A stretch of DNA of 64,000 bases from contig NZ_AP024745.1 in the NCBI RefSeq assembly GCF_019704555.1, positions 96,001 to 160,000 of the forward strand, given 5' to 3'. Origin of the DNA: Actinoplanes sp. L3-i22 (GTDB lineage: Bacteria > Actinomycetota > Actinomycetes > Mycobacteriales > Micromonosporaceae). The position numbers were made by a program, and so were the translations under genes. The notes beneath the pieces are model-generated. The model saw only the letters and a program-made list of their open reading frames with translations. It was not told where the DNA came from and searched no databases. Of the stretch, positions 46,059 to 54,032 are shown piece after piece; within the stretch, counting starts at the first letter, position 1; the number at the start of each line of letters is the position of its first letter.

Positions 46059-46898
46059 GTGCCGTCACTGTTCGCGTCGTACCTACGGATCTACGAGCCG
46101 CTGACCGCCTTCGACCGTGAACGACAGGTCTTCTGGCGTCGTTACGCCAAGGAGGGCCGCGATCTCGGACCGATCGAGGGCCCGGTCCGGCAGCGCACCG
46201 CCGTGCTCGAGGCGCTCGGGGCCGGTTGGACCCGGCTGCCCGACCTGCCCGACGAGGCGTACGTCCTGGAGTGGGACAACTCCATCCTGGTCTGCCCCTG
46301 GAATCTGCGCCTGCGGGTCGCCGAGGCGGCCCTGAACGCCCGCGACGGCGTGCCCGCCGTGCTCGCCGACGCTTTCGTCCCCCCGGTGCTGGCCGGCCAG
46401 GCCAAGGCGGTCGTGGAGGACTGGCGCAGCGGGGCCCGGGTGCTGGAGCAGGGGGTGCCCCGGGTGCACGAGCAGATCGCCACCTGGGGGGTGCCGCTGC
46501 GCTGGTTCGCCTTCGTCGATCTGGAGGAGCGGGACATCTCGCTGACCGGCCGGCGGCGCACGCTGCGTTACCGCACGGAGATCTCGAAGGCCCGCCGGCG
46601 GGCGCATCGGGCGGTCTCGGTGCTGCGCAAGTCGCTGGGCGACGCCCCGATCACCGAGGCGGTCGAGGAGGGCACCCGGTGGCTGGAGGAGTTCCACCCC
46701 CGGTCGGTGGTCGAGTTGGACTACGGCGGCCTGGTCAACCTCCTTCCGGAGGACAAACTGACCGGTGACGACTCCCCCGGACTGGTGGCGGCCGGCCTGT
46801 CGGCGCTGTCCCGGGGCGACGCCGACGCGGCGAGCGAGGCCTACGAGAAGCTGGTCGCTAGGTGGCGAAGTGTCCAACTTCTTGAGCGATGCAACTGA
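46059..46898 (+). CDS. Conserved hypothetical protein between vdh and bldC
   Basis: 279 residues, soluble. It starts GTG 46059 (PSLFASYLRIYEPLTAFDRE) and includes VLEWDNSILVCPWNLRLRVA, GVPLRWFAFVDLEERDI and RTEISKARRRAHRAVSVLRK. Proteins with this start occupy the same place beside bldC in Streptomyces, so it is backbone. No catalytic motif is seen; the basic middle (KARRRAHRAV) could contact nucleic acid. Function unknown. Confidence 0.8.
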   Translation: MPSLFASYLRIYEPLTAFDRERQVFWRRYAKEGRDLGPIEGPVRQRTAVLEALGAGWTRLPDLPDEAYVLEWDNSILVCPWNLRLRVAEAALNARDGVPAVLADAFVPPVLAGQAKAVVEDWRSGARVLEQGVPRVHEQIATWGVPLRWFAFVDLEERDISLTGRRRTLRYRTEISKARRRAHRAVSVLRKSLGDAPITEAVEEGTRWLEEFHPRSVVELDYGGLVNLLPEDKLTGDDSPGLVAAGLSALSRGDADAASEAYEKLVARWRSVQLLERCN

Positions 46899-47179
46899 CC
46901 TGCAGAAATAGGACAGACCGGGAAGATTCCCCGGGGATGAGAGCGCTCCCGAAGCGAATACTCTTCGTGATCAGTGCCCGCCGAAGCGTGATAATCGGAC
47001 TAAACGAGACACTATCTGGCGTAGAAAACACGCAAAAATCGGGCATGCTTCATCCGTCTATCTGGGGACGTTCGTCCGTTCGGCCCATGTCGGACATCGG
47101 GGACTAGCCGGACCATGAGAGACGCACCGGCCGGCGGGACCCCGGCCGATGTTTTTAGGTACCTGTGGAGGAGTGACCG

Positions 47180-47389
47180 ATGGCATCGCGTACGCACGAT
47201 CCTGAGCCGCTACTAACGCCGGCCGAGGTGGCGTCGATGTTCCGTGTCGACCCGAAGACCGTGACTCGGTGGGCGAAGGCGGGCAAGCTCAGCGCTATTC
47301 GCACGTTGGGTGGCCACCGTCGCTACCGGGAGTCGGAGGTTCGCGCCCTGCTGCAGGGACAGATTCCCACGCAGCGGCAGGGTGACTGA
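47180..47389 (+). CDS. bldC: BldC, MerR-like developmental regulator
   Basis: 69 residues, a lone winged-helix without an effector domain. LLTPAEVASMFRVDPKTVTR, WAKAGKLSAIRTLGGHRRYR and ESEVRALLQG are near-identical to streptomycete BldC, which binds tandem DNA repeats head-to-tail and delays sporulation. ATG 47180 has GGAGGAG 7 bases upstream. The 281-base upstream region has several A/T-rich stretches and probably holds its promoter. A hairpin at 47412 follows. Confidence 0.97.
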   Translation: MASRTHDPEPLLTPAEVASMFRVDPKTVTRWAKAGKLSAIRTLGGHRRYRESEVRALLQGQIPTQRQGD

Positions 47390-47411
47390 CCGGTTCGACC
47401 TAGATCGTTGT

Positions 47412-47446
47412 AAGGGGCGTGCGCTGGGGAAGGCGTATCGCCCCTT
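47412..47446 (+). terminator. Hairpin terminator after bldC
   Basis: AAGGGGCG (47412-47419) and CGCCCCTT (47439-47446) form an 8-bp stem with a 19-base loop, then CTTCGTTTCC. It starts 22 bases after the bldC stop. Confidence 0.7.
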
Positions 47447-47552
47447 CTTCGTTTCCTAGATCTTTTCCCGTCTAGATCAACGACGTGGGGCCGGTCAGGA
47501 CACGCGGCCCGCACGCCCGAGTTGCTCGGGGCCGGTGCGGGCCACAAGAGTA

Positions 47553-48335
47553 ATGACCATGGAACAGCCCGCGATCGGTGACGCCTTCGGCGACATGATC
47601 AAAGACGCCTATGCGGTACGGACCGGGATCGGTCCCCGTCCGCTGGCCGGTGGCCGCCTGCCCCGCCCGGTGATCGAGGTGATCGAGCGGGACGACGGCC
47701 TGATCAACGGCGCGCCCGCGGACCACTACCTGGACGAGCCGGAGGCCTGGCAGCCGCACGACCACCGGGCGTTGCGCCTGTGCCGCGGGCACGTGCTGGA
47801 CATCGGGGTGGGCGCCGCCCGGATCGCGCTCGAGCTCCAGCGCCGTGGCATGGCGGTGACCGGCCTGGACACCTCGGCCGGTGCGATCGAGGTGGCCCGC
47901 AAGCGCGGCCTGCGCGACACCGTGCTGAGCACCGTGGACCGGTATGCCCGCGCCGCCGCCCGGTACGACACCTTTCTGCTGCTCGGGAACAACCTGGGCC
48001 TGCTGGAGGGGCCGGAGCGGGCGCCGGCCTTCCTGGAGTCGCTGGCCCGGCTGGCGAGCCCGGGCGCGCGGATCATCGCGCAGGGCGCGGATCCGTACGG
48101 GACCAAGGACCCGGTGCACGTGAGCTACCACCAGCGGAACCGGGCGCTGGGGCGGCTGGGCGGCCAGCTGCGGCTGCGACTGCGCTACCGGATGGCGGCC
48201 TCCGACTGGTTCGACTACCTCAACTGCTCGGTCGACGAGCTGGACCAGCTGCTCAAGGGCACCGGGTGGCACCTGAAATCGGTCGACCGGAAAGATCGGC
48301 CGTACTACCTTGCGGTCATGGAGCAAGACCATTGA
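47553..48335 (+). CDS. Class I SAM-dependent methyltransferase
   Basis: 260 residues. Motif I is GHVLDIGVGAARIALELQRR, followed by VTGLDTSAGAIEVARKRG and LLLGNNLGLL (motif IV region). The target is unknown. ATG 47553 (or ATG 47559) follows only a weak AAGAG site; GTG 47535 is the upstream alternative. The stop overlaps the next gene by 4 bases (TTGA at 48332-48335), so it is coupled to the KptA gene. That coupling hints at an RNA or nucleotide substrate, which is inference. Confidence 0.85.
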   Translation: MTMEQPAIGDAFGDMIKDAYAVRTGIGPRPLAGGRLPRPVIEVIERDDGLINGAPADHYLDEPEAWQPHDHRALRLCRGHVLDIGVGAARIALELQRRGMAVTGLDTSAGAIEVARKRGLRDTVLSTVDRYARAAARYDTFLLLGNNLGLLEGPERAPAFLESLARLASPGARIIAQGADPYGTKDPVHVSYHQRNRALGRLGGQLRLRLRYRMAASDWFDYLNCSVDELDQLLKGTGWHLKSVDRKDRPYYLAVMEQDH

Positions 48336-48898
48336 CCGATCTCACCCGCGACCAGGTCCGCCTCAGCCGGCGGATGTCCCTGGTGCTGCGACACCGGCCC
48401 GAGGTGGCCGGCCTGACTCTCGACGCGAACGGCTGGGTGCCGGTCGCCGACTTCCTGACCGCCCTGGGGATCTCCCGCACCGAGCTGGACCTGGTGGTGG
48501 CGAACAACGACAAGTCCCGCTTCGCGGTGGCCGCCGGCGACGACGGCGTGGAGCGGATCCGGGCCAGCCAGGGCCACTCCCGCCGGGTCGAGGTGGATCT
48601 CGACCTGCCGCCCGCCGAGCCGCCGGCGACCCTCTTCCACGGCACCCCGCGAGCGAATCTCGACTCGATCCGGCGGGACGGGCTGCGGCCGCGCAGCCGG
48701 CATCACGTCCATCTCTCGGTGGACGTGCCGACCGCCCTGGTGGTGGGCCGGCGTCGGTCGGCCGATGTGGTGGTGTTCGAGGTCGCGGCCGGTGCCATGG
48801 CGGCCGCCGGGCACGTGTTCCACCGCAGTGCCAACGGGGTCTGGTTGACCTCCGTCGTCACTCCGCAGCACCTTTCGATAAAACGGACAAATACGTAA
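48332..48898 (+). CDS. kptA: RNA 2'-phosphotransferase KptA/Tpt1
   Basis: 188 residues. It transfers an internal RNA 2'-phosphate to NAD+, giving ADP-ribose 1'',2''-cyclic phosphate. The family residues are visible: LSRRMSLVLRHRPE (Arg20-His21), NDKSRF (59-64), QGHS (80-83), LFHGT (101-105), GLRPRSRHHVHLS and the C-terminal FHRSANGVWLTSVVTPQHL. TTG 48332 is the only start that keeps the conserved LSRRMSLVLRHRPE; the next ATG (48374) would remove part of it. It is coupled to the methyltransferase upstream. Together with Hen1/Pnkp 30 kb away it extends the RNA-end-repair theme. Confidence 0.9.
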   Translation: MTDLTRDQVRLSRRMSLVLRHRPEVAGLTLDANGWVPVADFLTALGISRTELDLVVANNDKSRFAVAAGDDGVERIRASQGHSRRVEVDLDLPPAEPPATLFHGTPRANLDSIRRDGLRPRSRHHVHLSVDVPTALVVGRRRSADVVVFEVAAGAMAAAGHVFHRSANGVWLTSVVTPQHLSIKRTNT

Positions 48899-48981
48899 TC
48901 TGCCAGGTTGATCGTCCATCCACTGTGGTCGCACGCCGGGATCGCCGGACACCACCCGGCCAGCATCGTTAGCGTGGACGG

Positions 48982-49563
48982 ATGGGGACGGTCACGCGGC
49001 GTCAGCTCACCGATCTCCCCAGCACACCCGGATTGCTCAGCGCACTCCTTCTGGTCGCCGTTCTGGCGGCGCTCTCCCTCGGCCTGCCGGCGCTCGACCG
49101 CGCCGTCCCGGCCCAGCGGGCGATGCCGGACGACGTGCCGTACCGGGTCGGTGCCGGGGTCACCGTGGTGCCCCCGGACGGCGCGACCCTGGACGTCACG
49201 GGCACCCGTCCGGGTGCGGACCGGGCCACCGCGCTGTTCCGGCTCGGCCGCGTCAAGTACTCGATCGCCGTCCAGCCGTTCTCCGGGGATCTGACCCAGG
49301 CCGCCGTGCGGCTCCGCCAGCGGATCACCGGCACCTCGGGATACCAGGTGACCGGCACCCAGCTCGCGGTCTCCACGGCCGGTGGGCTGGCCGGGCTGCA
49401 GGGCGGTTACACGGCCGGCGACCGCGGCGGCCGGTACGCGGTCTTCGTCGTGCACGGGCTGACCATCGAGGTCACGGTCAGCGGCGCCGACCTGGACCTG
49501 GACCACACGCTGCCGGCGATCGACGCGAGCACCAAGACCCTGCGCTATGAGGGCAAGCCATGA
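48982..49563 (+). CDS. Membrane-anchored hypothetical protein
   Basis: 193 residues. One N-terminal helix (LLSALLLVAVLAALSLGLPA, about 18-37) anchors an extracytoplasmic domain of beta-rich character (GAGVTVVPPDGATLDVTGT, AVQPFSGDLTQAAVRLRQRI). No lipobox or enzyme motif. It overlaps the PrsW-type gene by 4 bases (ATGA at 49560-49563), so the two proteins likely act together. It could be a substrate or partner of that protease. Confidence 0.7.
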   Translation: MGTVTRRQLTDLPSTPGLLSALLLVAVLAALSLGLPALDRAVPAQRAMPDDVPYRVGAGVTVVPPDGATLDVTGTRPGADRATALFRLGRVKYSIAVQPFSGDLTQAAVRLRQRITGTSGYQVTGTQLAVSTAGGLAGLQGGYTAGDRGGRYAVFVVHGLTIEVTVSGADLDLDHTLPAIDASTKTLRYEGKP

Positions 49564-50819
49564 GCGAGCCGGTGATTCCTGGCCCCGCTCGGCCGGCCGC
49601 GCTGTTCCGGCTGCCCGCGTTCTGGGTGGTGATCACGCTGCTGGCGGCCGGTGCCGTACGGATGTCGCAGATTTTGACCAAGTTCTTGACCCTCTTCCCG
49701 ATCGCCTCGCTCACCGCGCTGGCCCTGTTCGCGCTGCTCGCCGTGCCGTTCTGGCTCTTCGTGCAGGAGCTGGACTTCCTCGAGCGGGAGCCGTCCGGCC
49801 TGCTGGCGGTCGCGTTCGCCTGGGGCGCCCTGGTCGCGACCAGCGTCTCCATCCCGGGCAGCACCGCTCTGGAGAACCTGATCGCCAAGCTCGGCTCGCC
49901 CGGCCTGGCCGCGGACTGGGGCGCCGCGCTGGCCGGCCCGACGGTCGAGGAGATCGCCAAGACCCTCGGCGTGGTGGCCATCGTGCTGATCGCCCGCTCC
50001 CAGGTGAACAGCGTGCTGGACGGCGTCGTCTACGGCGCGCTGGTCGGGCTCGGCTTCCAGATCGTCGAGGACATCGTGTTCGCGATCGGGGCGGTCGCCC
50101 TCGCCGGGCAGGGCGACGAGGTCCAGCCGGTGGTCACCACGTTCCTGGTCCGCGGATTCCTGGCCGGGGTCTGGAGTCACACCCTGTTCGGCGCGCTGGC
50201 CGGGGCCGGCATCGGATACCTGGTGGTCAGCACGGACCGCGGCTGGCCGCGCCGGATCGGGATGGCCGGGCTCGCGCTCTTCGGCGCCTGGGCGTCGCAC
50301 GTGCTGTGGAACTCGCCGCTGTTCCGGGAGGGGCTGGGCAACGGCGCGGTAGCGCTGCTGGCCGTGCTGGCCTTCAAGGGCCTGCCGCCGCTGCTGCTGA
50401 TCCTGTGGCTGGTCCGCCGCGCGCACGACCGCGAGGCGGAGTACTACGTCGCGCGGCTCCAGAGCCTGGACGACCCCGAGGTGATCACCGAGGGCGAGCT
50501 GCGGGCCCTCGGTTCCGGTTCGCGCCGGGCCGCGGCCCGGCGGCACGCCGCCGATCAGGCCGGGCGAAAGGCCAAGGCGACGGTACGACGTCTGCAGCGC
50601 GCCCAGGCCCGGCTGGCCGTCGAGCTCAGCCGGGCTCCCGAACTTGCCGATCAACACCATTCCGAGGTCCGGCACCATCGCGCCACCCTGCGAACGCTGG
50701 GCCACCCGGAAGCGGTCGAGGGGACCCCCTCCTGGCGGCACACCGTCTCCACGGTCGGCACCGCGGTCGTCGCGATCGCCGTCCTCTGGGTGGCGCTCTC
50801 CGCCCTCGGCGGCGCCTAG
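49560..50819 (+). CDS. PrsW-family intramembrane metalloprotease
   Basis: 419 residues with about eight helices in the first 290. PrsW/CPBP-like catalytic motifs are visible: GPTVEEIAKTLG (Glu-Glu), GFQIVEDIVFAIG, VWSHTLFGAL and GAWASHVLWN (His). The family cleaves membrane anti-sigma factors or other integral proteins. The C-terminal 130 residues are cytoplasmic and helical (EYYVARLQSLDDPEVITEGE and a coiled-coil ARRHAADQAGRKAKATVRRL), ending in a last helix. The anchored protein directly upstream is a candidate substrate. Confidence 0.88.
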   Translation: MSEPVIPGPARPAALFRLPAFWVVITLLAAGAVRMSQILTKFLTLFPIASLTALALFALLAVPFWLFVQELDFLEREPSGLLAVAFAWGALVATSVSIPGSTALENLIAKLGSPGLAADWGAALAGPTVEEIAKTLGVVAIVLIARSQVNSVLDGVVYGALVGLGFQIVEDIVFAIGAVALAGQGDEVQPVVTTFLVRGFLAGVWSHTLFGALAGAGIGYLVVSTDRGWPRRIGMAGLALFGAWASHVLWNSPLFREGLGNGAVALLAVLAFKGLPPLLLILWLVRRAHDREAEYYVARLQSLDDPEVITEGELRALGSGSRRAAARRHAADQAGRKAKATVRRLQRAQARLAVELSRAPELADQHHSEVRHHRATLRTLGHPEAVEGTPSWRHTVSTVGTAVVAIAVLWVALSALGGA

Positions 50820-50820
50820 C

Positions 50821-51072
50821 TCAGCTCGCGACCGGCGGGATGCCGCCGTCGCCGTCGACGATCGTGTCCGGGGTGCCGTCCTCGTCCAGGTCCACCATCG
50901 TGACGTCGACCTTGCCGTCGCCGTCGGTGTCGAACTGGAACAGGTCCGGCTTGCCGTCGCCATCGGTGTCCGACACCCACACGTCGACCTTGCCGTCGCC
51001 GTTGGCGTCACTGGTGATCAGGTCGACGCGGTCGTCGCCCCGGGTCTCGACGATCTCCTGCGGCTCGCTCAT
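50821..51072 (-). CDS. Small calcium-binding protein of DxDGDGKxD repeats
   Basis: 83 residues from ATG 51072 (MSEPQEIVETRGDDRVD). Five EF-hand/dockerin-like loops follow one another: DANGDGKVD, DTDGDGKPD, DTDGDGKVD, DLDEDGTPD and a final VDGDGG, separated by short beta pieces (VWVS, LFQF, VTMV). It has no signal peptide, so a cytoplasmic Ca2+ buffer or sensor is likely. It converges on the PrsW gene with a 1-base gap between stops. Confidence 0.75.
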   Translation of the reverse strand: MSEPQEIVETRGDDRVDLITSDANGDGKVDVWVSDTDGDGKPDLFQFDTDGDGKVDVTMVDLDEDGTPDTIVDGDGGIPPVAS

Positions 51073-51247
51073 GTCGTCTCCTTCGACGAATAATTCGGGT
51101 CTTCGATCTCGGTACGGACGCCGACTCTGCCCGGATGGATCAGCCGGCACAACCGCCACATCAGTACCCCGCGTACGCAACCGTCAGTCCCGCCCGTGTG
51201 ACGGGTATCGCTGGAACCGGGTTGACTCGCGGGTAACGTACGCCGTC

Positions 51248-51667
51248 GTGGATATCGCGGAAGACGGCATGCAGCACCTCTTCACCAGCAACGGAGGCGG
51301 TGCGCTCGCCGAGCGGATGGGCATCGTGATCACCGAGGCGACCGCCGAGCGCGTGGTCGGCACGATGCCGGTCGAGGGCAACACCCAGCCGTACGGACTG
51401 CTGCACGGCGGCGCGTCGTGCGTGCTCGCCGAGACCCTCGGCTCGGTCGGGGCGGTGCTGCACGGGCAGACCGTGGACCGGCCGTTCGCGGTCGGGGTGG
51501 ACATCAACGCCACCCACCACAAGGCGGCCCGGTCCGGTCTGGTGACCGGTGTCGCGGTGCCGGTGCACCGGGGGCGCGCGGTCGCCACGTACGAGGTCGT
51601 CCTCGAGGACGAGGGCGGCGAGCGGGTGTGCACGGCACGTATCACGTGCCTGCTCCGCGGGGCGTGA
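51248..51667 (+). CDS. PaaI-type hotdog thioesterase
   Basis: 139 residues. The hotdog signature is GNTQPYGLLHGGASCVLAET (with the His-Gly-Gly and catalytic Glu/Asp) plus VDINATHHKAARSGLVTGVA. The group hydrolyses acyl- or aryl-CoA such as 1,4-dihydroxy-2-naphthoyl-CoA. GTG 51248 or ATG 51269 may start it; neither has a strong ribosome site. The frame is uninterrupted to 51667. Confidence 0.88.
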   Translation: MDIAEDGMQHLFTSNGGGALAERMGIVITEATAERVVGTMPVEGNTQPYGLLHGGASCVLAETLGSVGAVLHGQTVDRPFAVGVDINATHHKAARSGLVTGVAVPVHRGRAVATYEVVLEDEGGERVCTARITCLLRGA

Positions 51668-51720
51668 ATGCACAGTTGATCCACAGGCGTTCCTTGACGG
51701 TTACGCGTACGGTTTGCAAC

Positions 51721-52110
51721 GTGACCGAAGCACCACAGCACGCGTTCGACGACGCCACGCAGATCCTGGCCTGCGCACTTACCGGGGACAGCGATGCCGT
51801 GGCCAGCACCTTCGACGCCGTCGTCAGTCGCGACGGGGTGGTCGGCGCGTGGGACGTCGCGTGGTGCCTGGCCGCGACGATGGTCGGCGAGCTGCCCGGC
51901 GGCGGGGGCTGGACCCTGGAGTTCCCCGGGATCGACGATGCCCGATACGACAAGCGGTGGGTCGCCCGCTTCGTCAGTGCCTACGTGAACGGCGACGCAC
52001 CGACCGGCGAGGCGCTCTTCGGGGCCGCGATCGCCGACGGCCAGCTGCCGGACTGTCTGCTCGCGCTGGCCGGCTCGACGGTCGCGACGCTGCGCCACCG
52101 GGCGGCCTGA
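51721..52110 (+). CDS. Hypothetical helical protein, 129 residues
   Basis: Starts GTG 51721 (TEAPQHAFDDATQILACALT). Trp/Cys-containing core DVAWCLAATMVGELPGGGGW and a C-terminal helix (ALFGAAIADGQLPDCLLALA). Acidic, soluble, no signal. Similar short proteins occur in Micromonosporaceae-like genomes, but I cannot name a family. It lies 53 bases after the thioesterase. Confidence 0.65.
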   Translation: MTEAPQHAFDDATQILACALTGDSDAVASTFDAVVSRDGVVGAWDVAWCLAATMVGELPGGGGWTLEFPGIDDARYDKRWVARFVSAYVNGDAPTGEALFGAAIADGQLPDCLLALAGSTVATLRHRAA

Positions 52111-52194
52111 CCCGGTTTTCGGCACGGACGGGCGCGGGCTTTACGCCGTACGGCAAATGTCTGGTTTGACGCTGACCCGGGATGACCGTGAGCG

Positions 52195-52503
52195 TCAGCG
52201 GTTTTTCAGGTAGAGCGCCTTCGCGTACTGCGTCGCGGCGGCGGTGTTGTACATCGACGCCTGGGACATGCAGAACGAGTTCTCCGAGATCGCCCGGGAC
52301 GCCTGCGTCGTGCCGGAGAACCGGATGTCGGCCTCCGCCTCGGACAGCCCCCGCGCCTTGAACTGCCGGCGCATGGCTATCCGCCCGCTCTGGAACGACT
52401 TCGCGGCCTCCTCGGCGATCTTCATGAAGGACATCGCCTTGTCGGCCAGGGCCTCGGCCAGGTTGTAGGCCGTCTGTTCGGCCTCGTTGGTGAAGGTCTG
52501 CAC
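52195..52503 (-). CDS. Hypothetical all-helical protein, 102 residues
   Basis: GTG 52503 has GAGGAGG 9 bases upstream and starts a helical protein (QTFTNEAEQTAYNLAEALAD). The second half is GRIAMRRQFKARGLSEAEAD and SENSFCMSQASMYNTAAATQ. Size and helical heptads recall small secreted helical-bundle proteins, but there is no WxG motif, so an ESX substrate is not claimed. Upstream frame extension is open but low-quality. Single gene on the minus strand. Confidence 0.6.
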   Translation of the reverse strand: MQTFTNEAEQTAYNLAEALADKAMSFMKIAEEAAKSFQSGRIAMRRQFKARGLSEAEADIRFSGTTQASRAISENSFCMSQASMYNTAAATQYAKALYLKNR

Positions 52504-52744
52504 GGCAGCGTGCCTCCTCGCGAGCCGGTCCGCCCGGACCGTTCCCGATAACACTCTGATTGAGCGGGCGCTCGGCTTCAAGGGGCTGTGGACAACCGAT
52601 CTCACCCGCAGTGACTCCACCATGGACACGGCGTGGCACGAAAGCGTGATCCACCGCGTGCGGGCGTCCCCATAGTGTTTCCCCATCGAGCCGCGGGGCG
52701 CTCGAATCGAAGACTCACTCAAAATCGCACGGGGGTAAATAGTT

Positions 52745-53848
52745 ATGTTCGTCAACCGCAGAGTTCTCGCCGCCATCGGTCTCGCCGCGGTCGCGGTGGC
52801 CACCTCGACCACGATCTTCCTGTCGCCGGCCCAGGCCGCGTCGACCACCGGCACCGCGAGCGTCGTCAAGAGCGAGTCCGCCGTCCGCTACGTGGCCGGG
52901 AAGGGGGCATCGAACTCACTGGTCATCACGGTCTCGGGCCGGACCGTCACGCTGGACGACCGGGTGGCGATCAAGGCCGGCGCCGGCTGCGTCGCGGTCA
53001 AGGGCGACAAGACCAAGGTTCGTTGCACCACCCCGAAGGCGCCGTACCTGGTGGTCGACCTGGGGGACAAGAACGACTCGCTCACCAACAAGAGCTCGGT
53101 GCACCTGATCGCCGACGGCGGTGCCGGCAACGACACCCTGCGCGGCGGCAACGGCGCGGACAACCTGTGGGGCGGTGCCGGCAACGACGTGCTGTACGGC
53201 GGCAAGGGCGCCGACACGCTCGGCGGCGACGCCGGTGCGGACCGCCTCTACGGCCAGACCGGCAACGACTACCTCGACGCCGGCGCCGGCAACGACTACG
53301 TGAGCGCCGGCACCGGCAACGACAACGTGTCGGGCGGCTCCGGGCAGGACCGGATCTACGGCGAGGACGGCCTCGACAAGATCTACGGTGGCGACGACAA
53401 CGACTACATCAACGGCGGCAGCCGCGCCGACCGGATCTACGGCGGCCGGGGCGCCGACCGCATCGAGGGCGCGGCCGGTGACGACATCATCGTCGGCGAC
53501 GCCAGCGCCACCTCGGCCAGCGGCACGCCGTGGCGGCTGAGCAACGACATCATCAACGGCGGTTCCGGCAACGACGTGATCATCGGCGGCGCCGGCGACG
53601 ACCGGATCGACGGTGCGGCCGGTGACGACGTCGTCTACCCCGAGTACTTCAAGGCCGGGTCCACCTACGTGCCGATCGGCCGGGCCGCGGCCGTCGACAA
53701 GGTGGTCGGTGGCTCGCAGGACAAGCAGGACTTCGTGCTGACGCTGGCCGGCACGTCGTACAGCGGCTTCGAGAAGGTCTGGAAGGCCGGCGACCCGAAC
53801 CCGCGGTTCACCAACACGGTTCTGGGCAAGCTGAACTCCCTGTTCTGA
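52745..53848 (+). CDS. Secreted RTX-type calcium-binding repeat protein (paralogue 1)
   Basis: 367 residues with a signal peptide (about 1-31, ending SPAQA). A beta domain (about 32-120) precedes at least nine nonapeptide RTX repeats of the GGxGxDxLx type between residues about 122 and 245 (GGAGNDTLRGG, GGNGADNLWGG, GGKGADTLGGD and so on), then GGSGNDVIIGGAGDDRIDGA and a C-terminal cap. RTX repeats form Ca2+-dependent beta-rolls and fold after export. No catalytic domain is present. Paralogue 2 is directly downstream and shares the start (MF[V/L][N/I]NR..LAAIG). Confidence 0.88.
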   Translation: MFVNRRVLAAIGLAAVAVATSTTIFLSPAQAASTTGTASVVKSESAVRYVAGKGASNSLVITVSGRTVTLDDRVAIKAGAGCVAVKGDKTKVRCTTPKAPYLVVDLGDKNDSLTNKSSVHLIADGGAGNDTLRGGNGADNLWGGAGNDVLYGGKGADTLGGDAGADRLYGQTGNDYLDAGAGNDYVSAGTGNDNVSGGSGQDRIYGEDGLDKIYGGDDNDYINGGSRADRIYGGRGADRIEGAAGDDIIVGDASATSASGTPWRLSNDIINGGSGNDVIIGGAGDDRIDGAAGDDVVYPEYFKAGSTYVPIGRAAAVDKVVGGSQDKQDFVLTLAGTSYSGFEKVWKAGDPNPRFTNTVLGKLNSLF

Positions 53849-53862
53849 GTTCCTCTGTAGAG

Positions 53863-53894
53863 AACGCCCGGCGCGATTCGCGCCGGGCGTTTTT
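53863..53894 (+). terminator. Rho-independent terminator after RTX paralogue 1
   Basis: AACGCCCGGCGCG (53863-53875) and CGCGCCGGGCGTT (53879-53891) with a 3-base loop, then TTTC. It starts 14 bases after the stop. Confidence 0.92.
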
Positions 53895-54032
53895 CGTGGT
53901 GGCCGGGGTCACAGAAAGTTGACCGGGGATCGGCCGAAATGGGGAGGCGCGTCGAAACGGTACCGTTCTATGCTCGTGCCCGCGTGCGGTGATCGACACC
54001 GCCGGATCCGCACTTCCCCGGGGGAACTCTCC

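Noticed and set aside
52195..52503. Reading the 102-residue helical protein as a WXG100/ESX substrate
   Set aside because: Helical and small, but no WxG motif and no secretion genes nearby.
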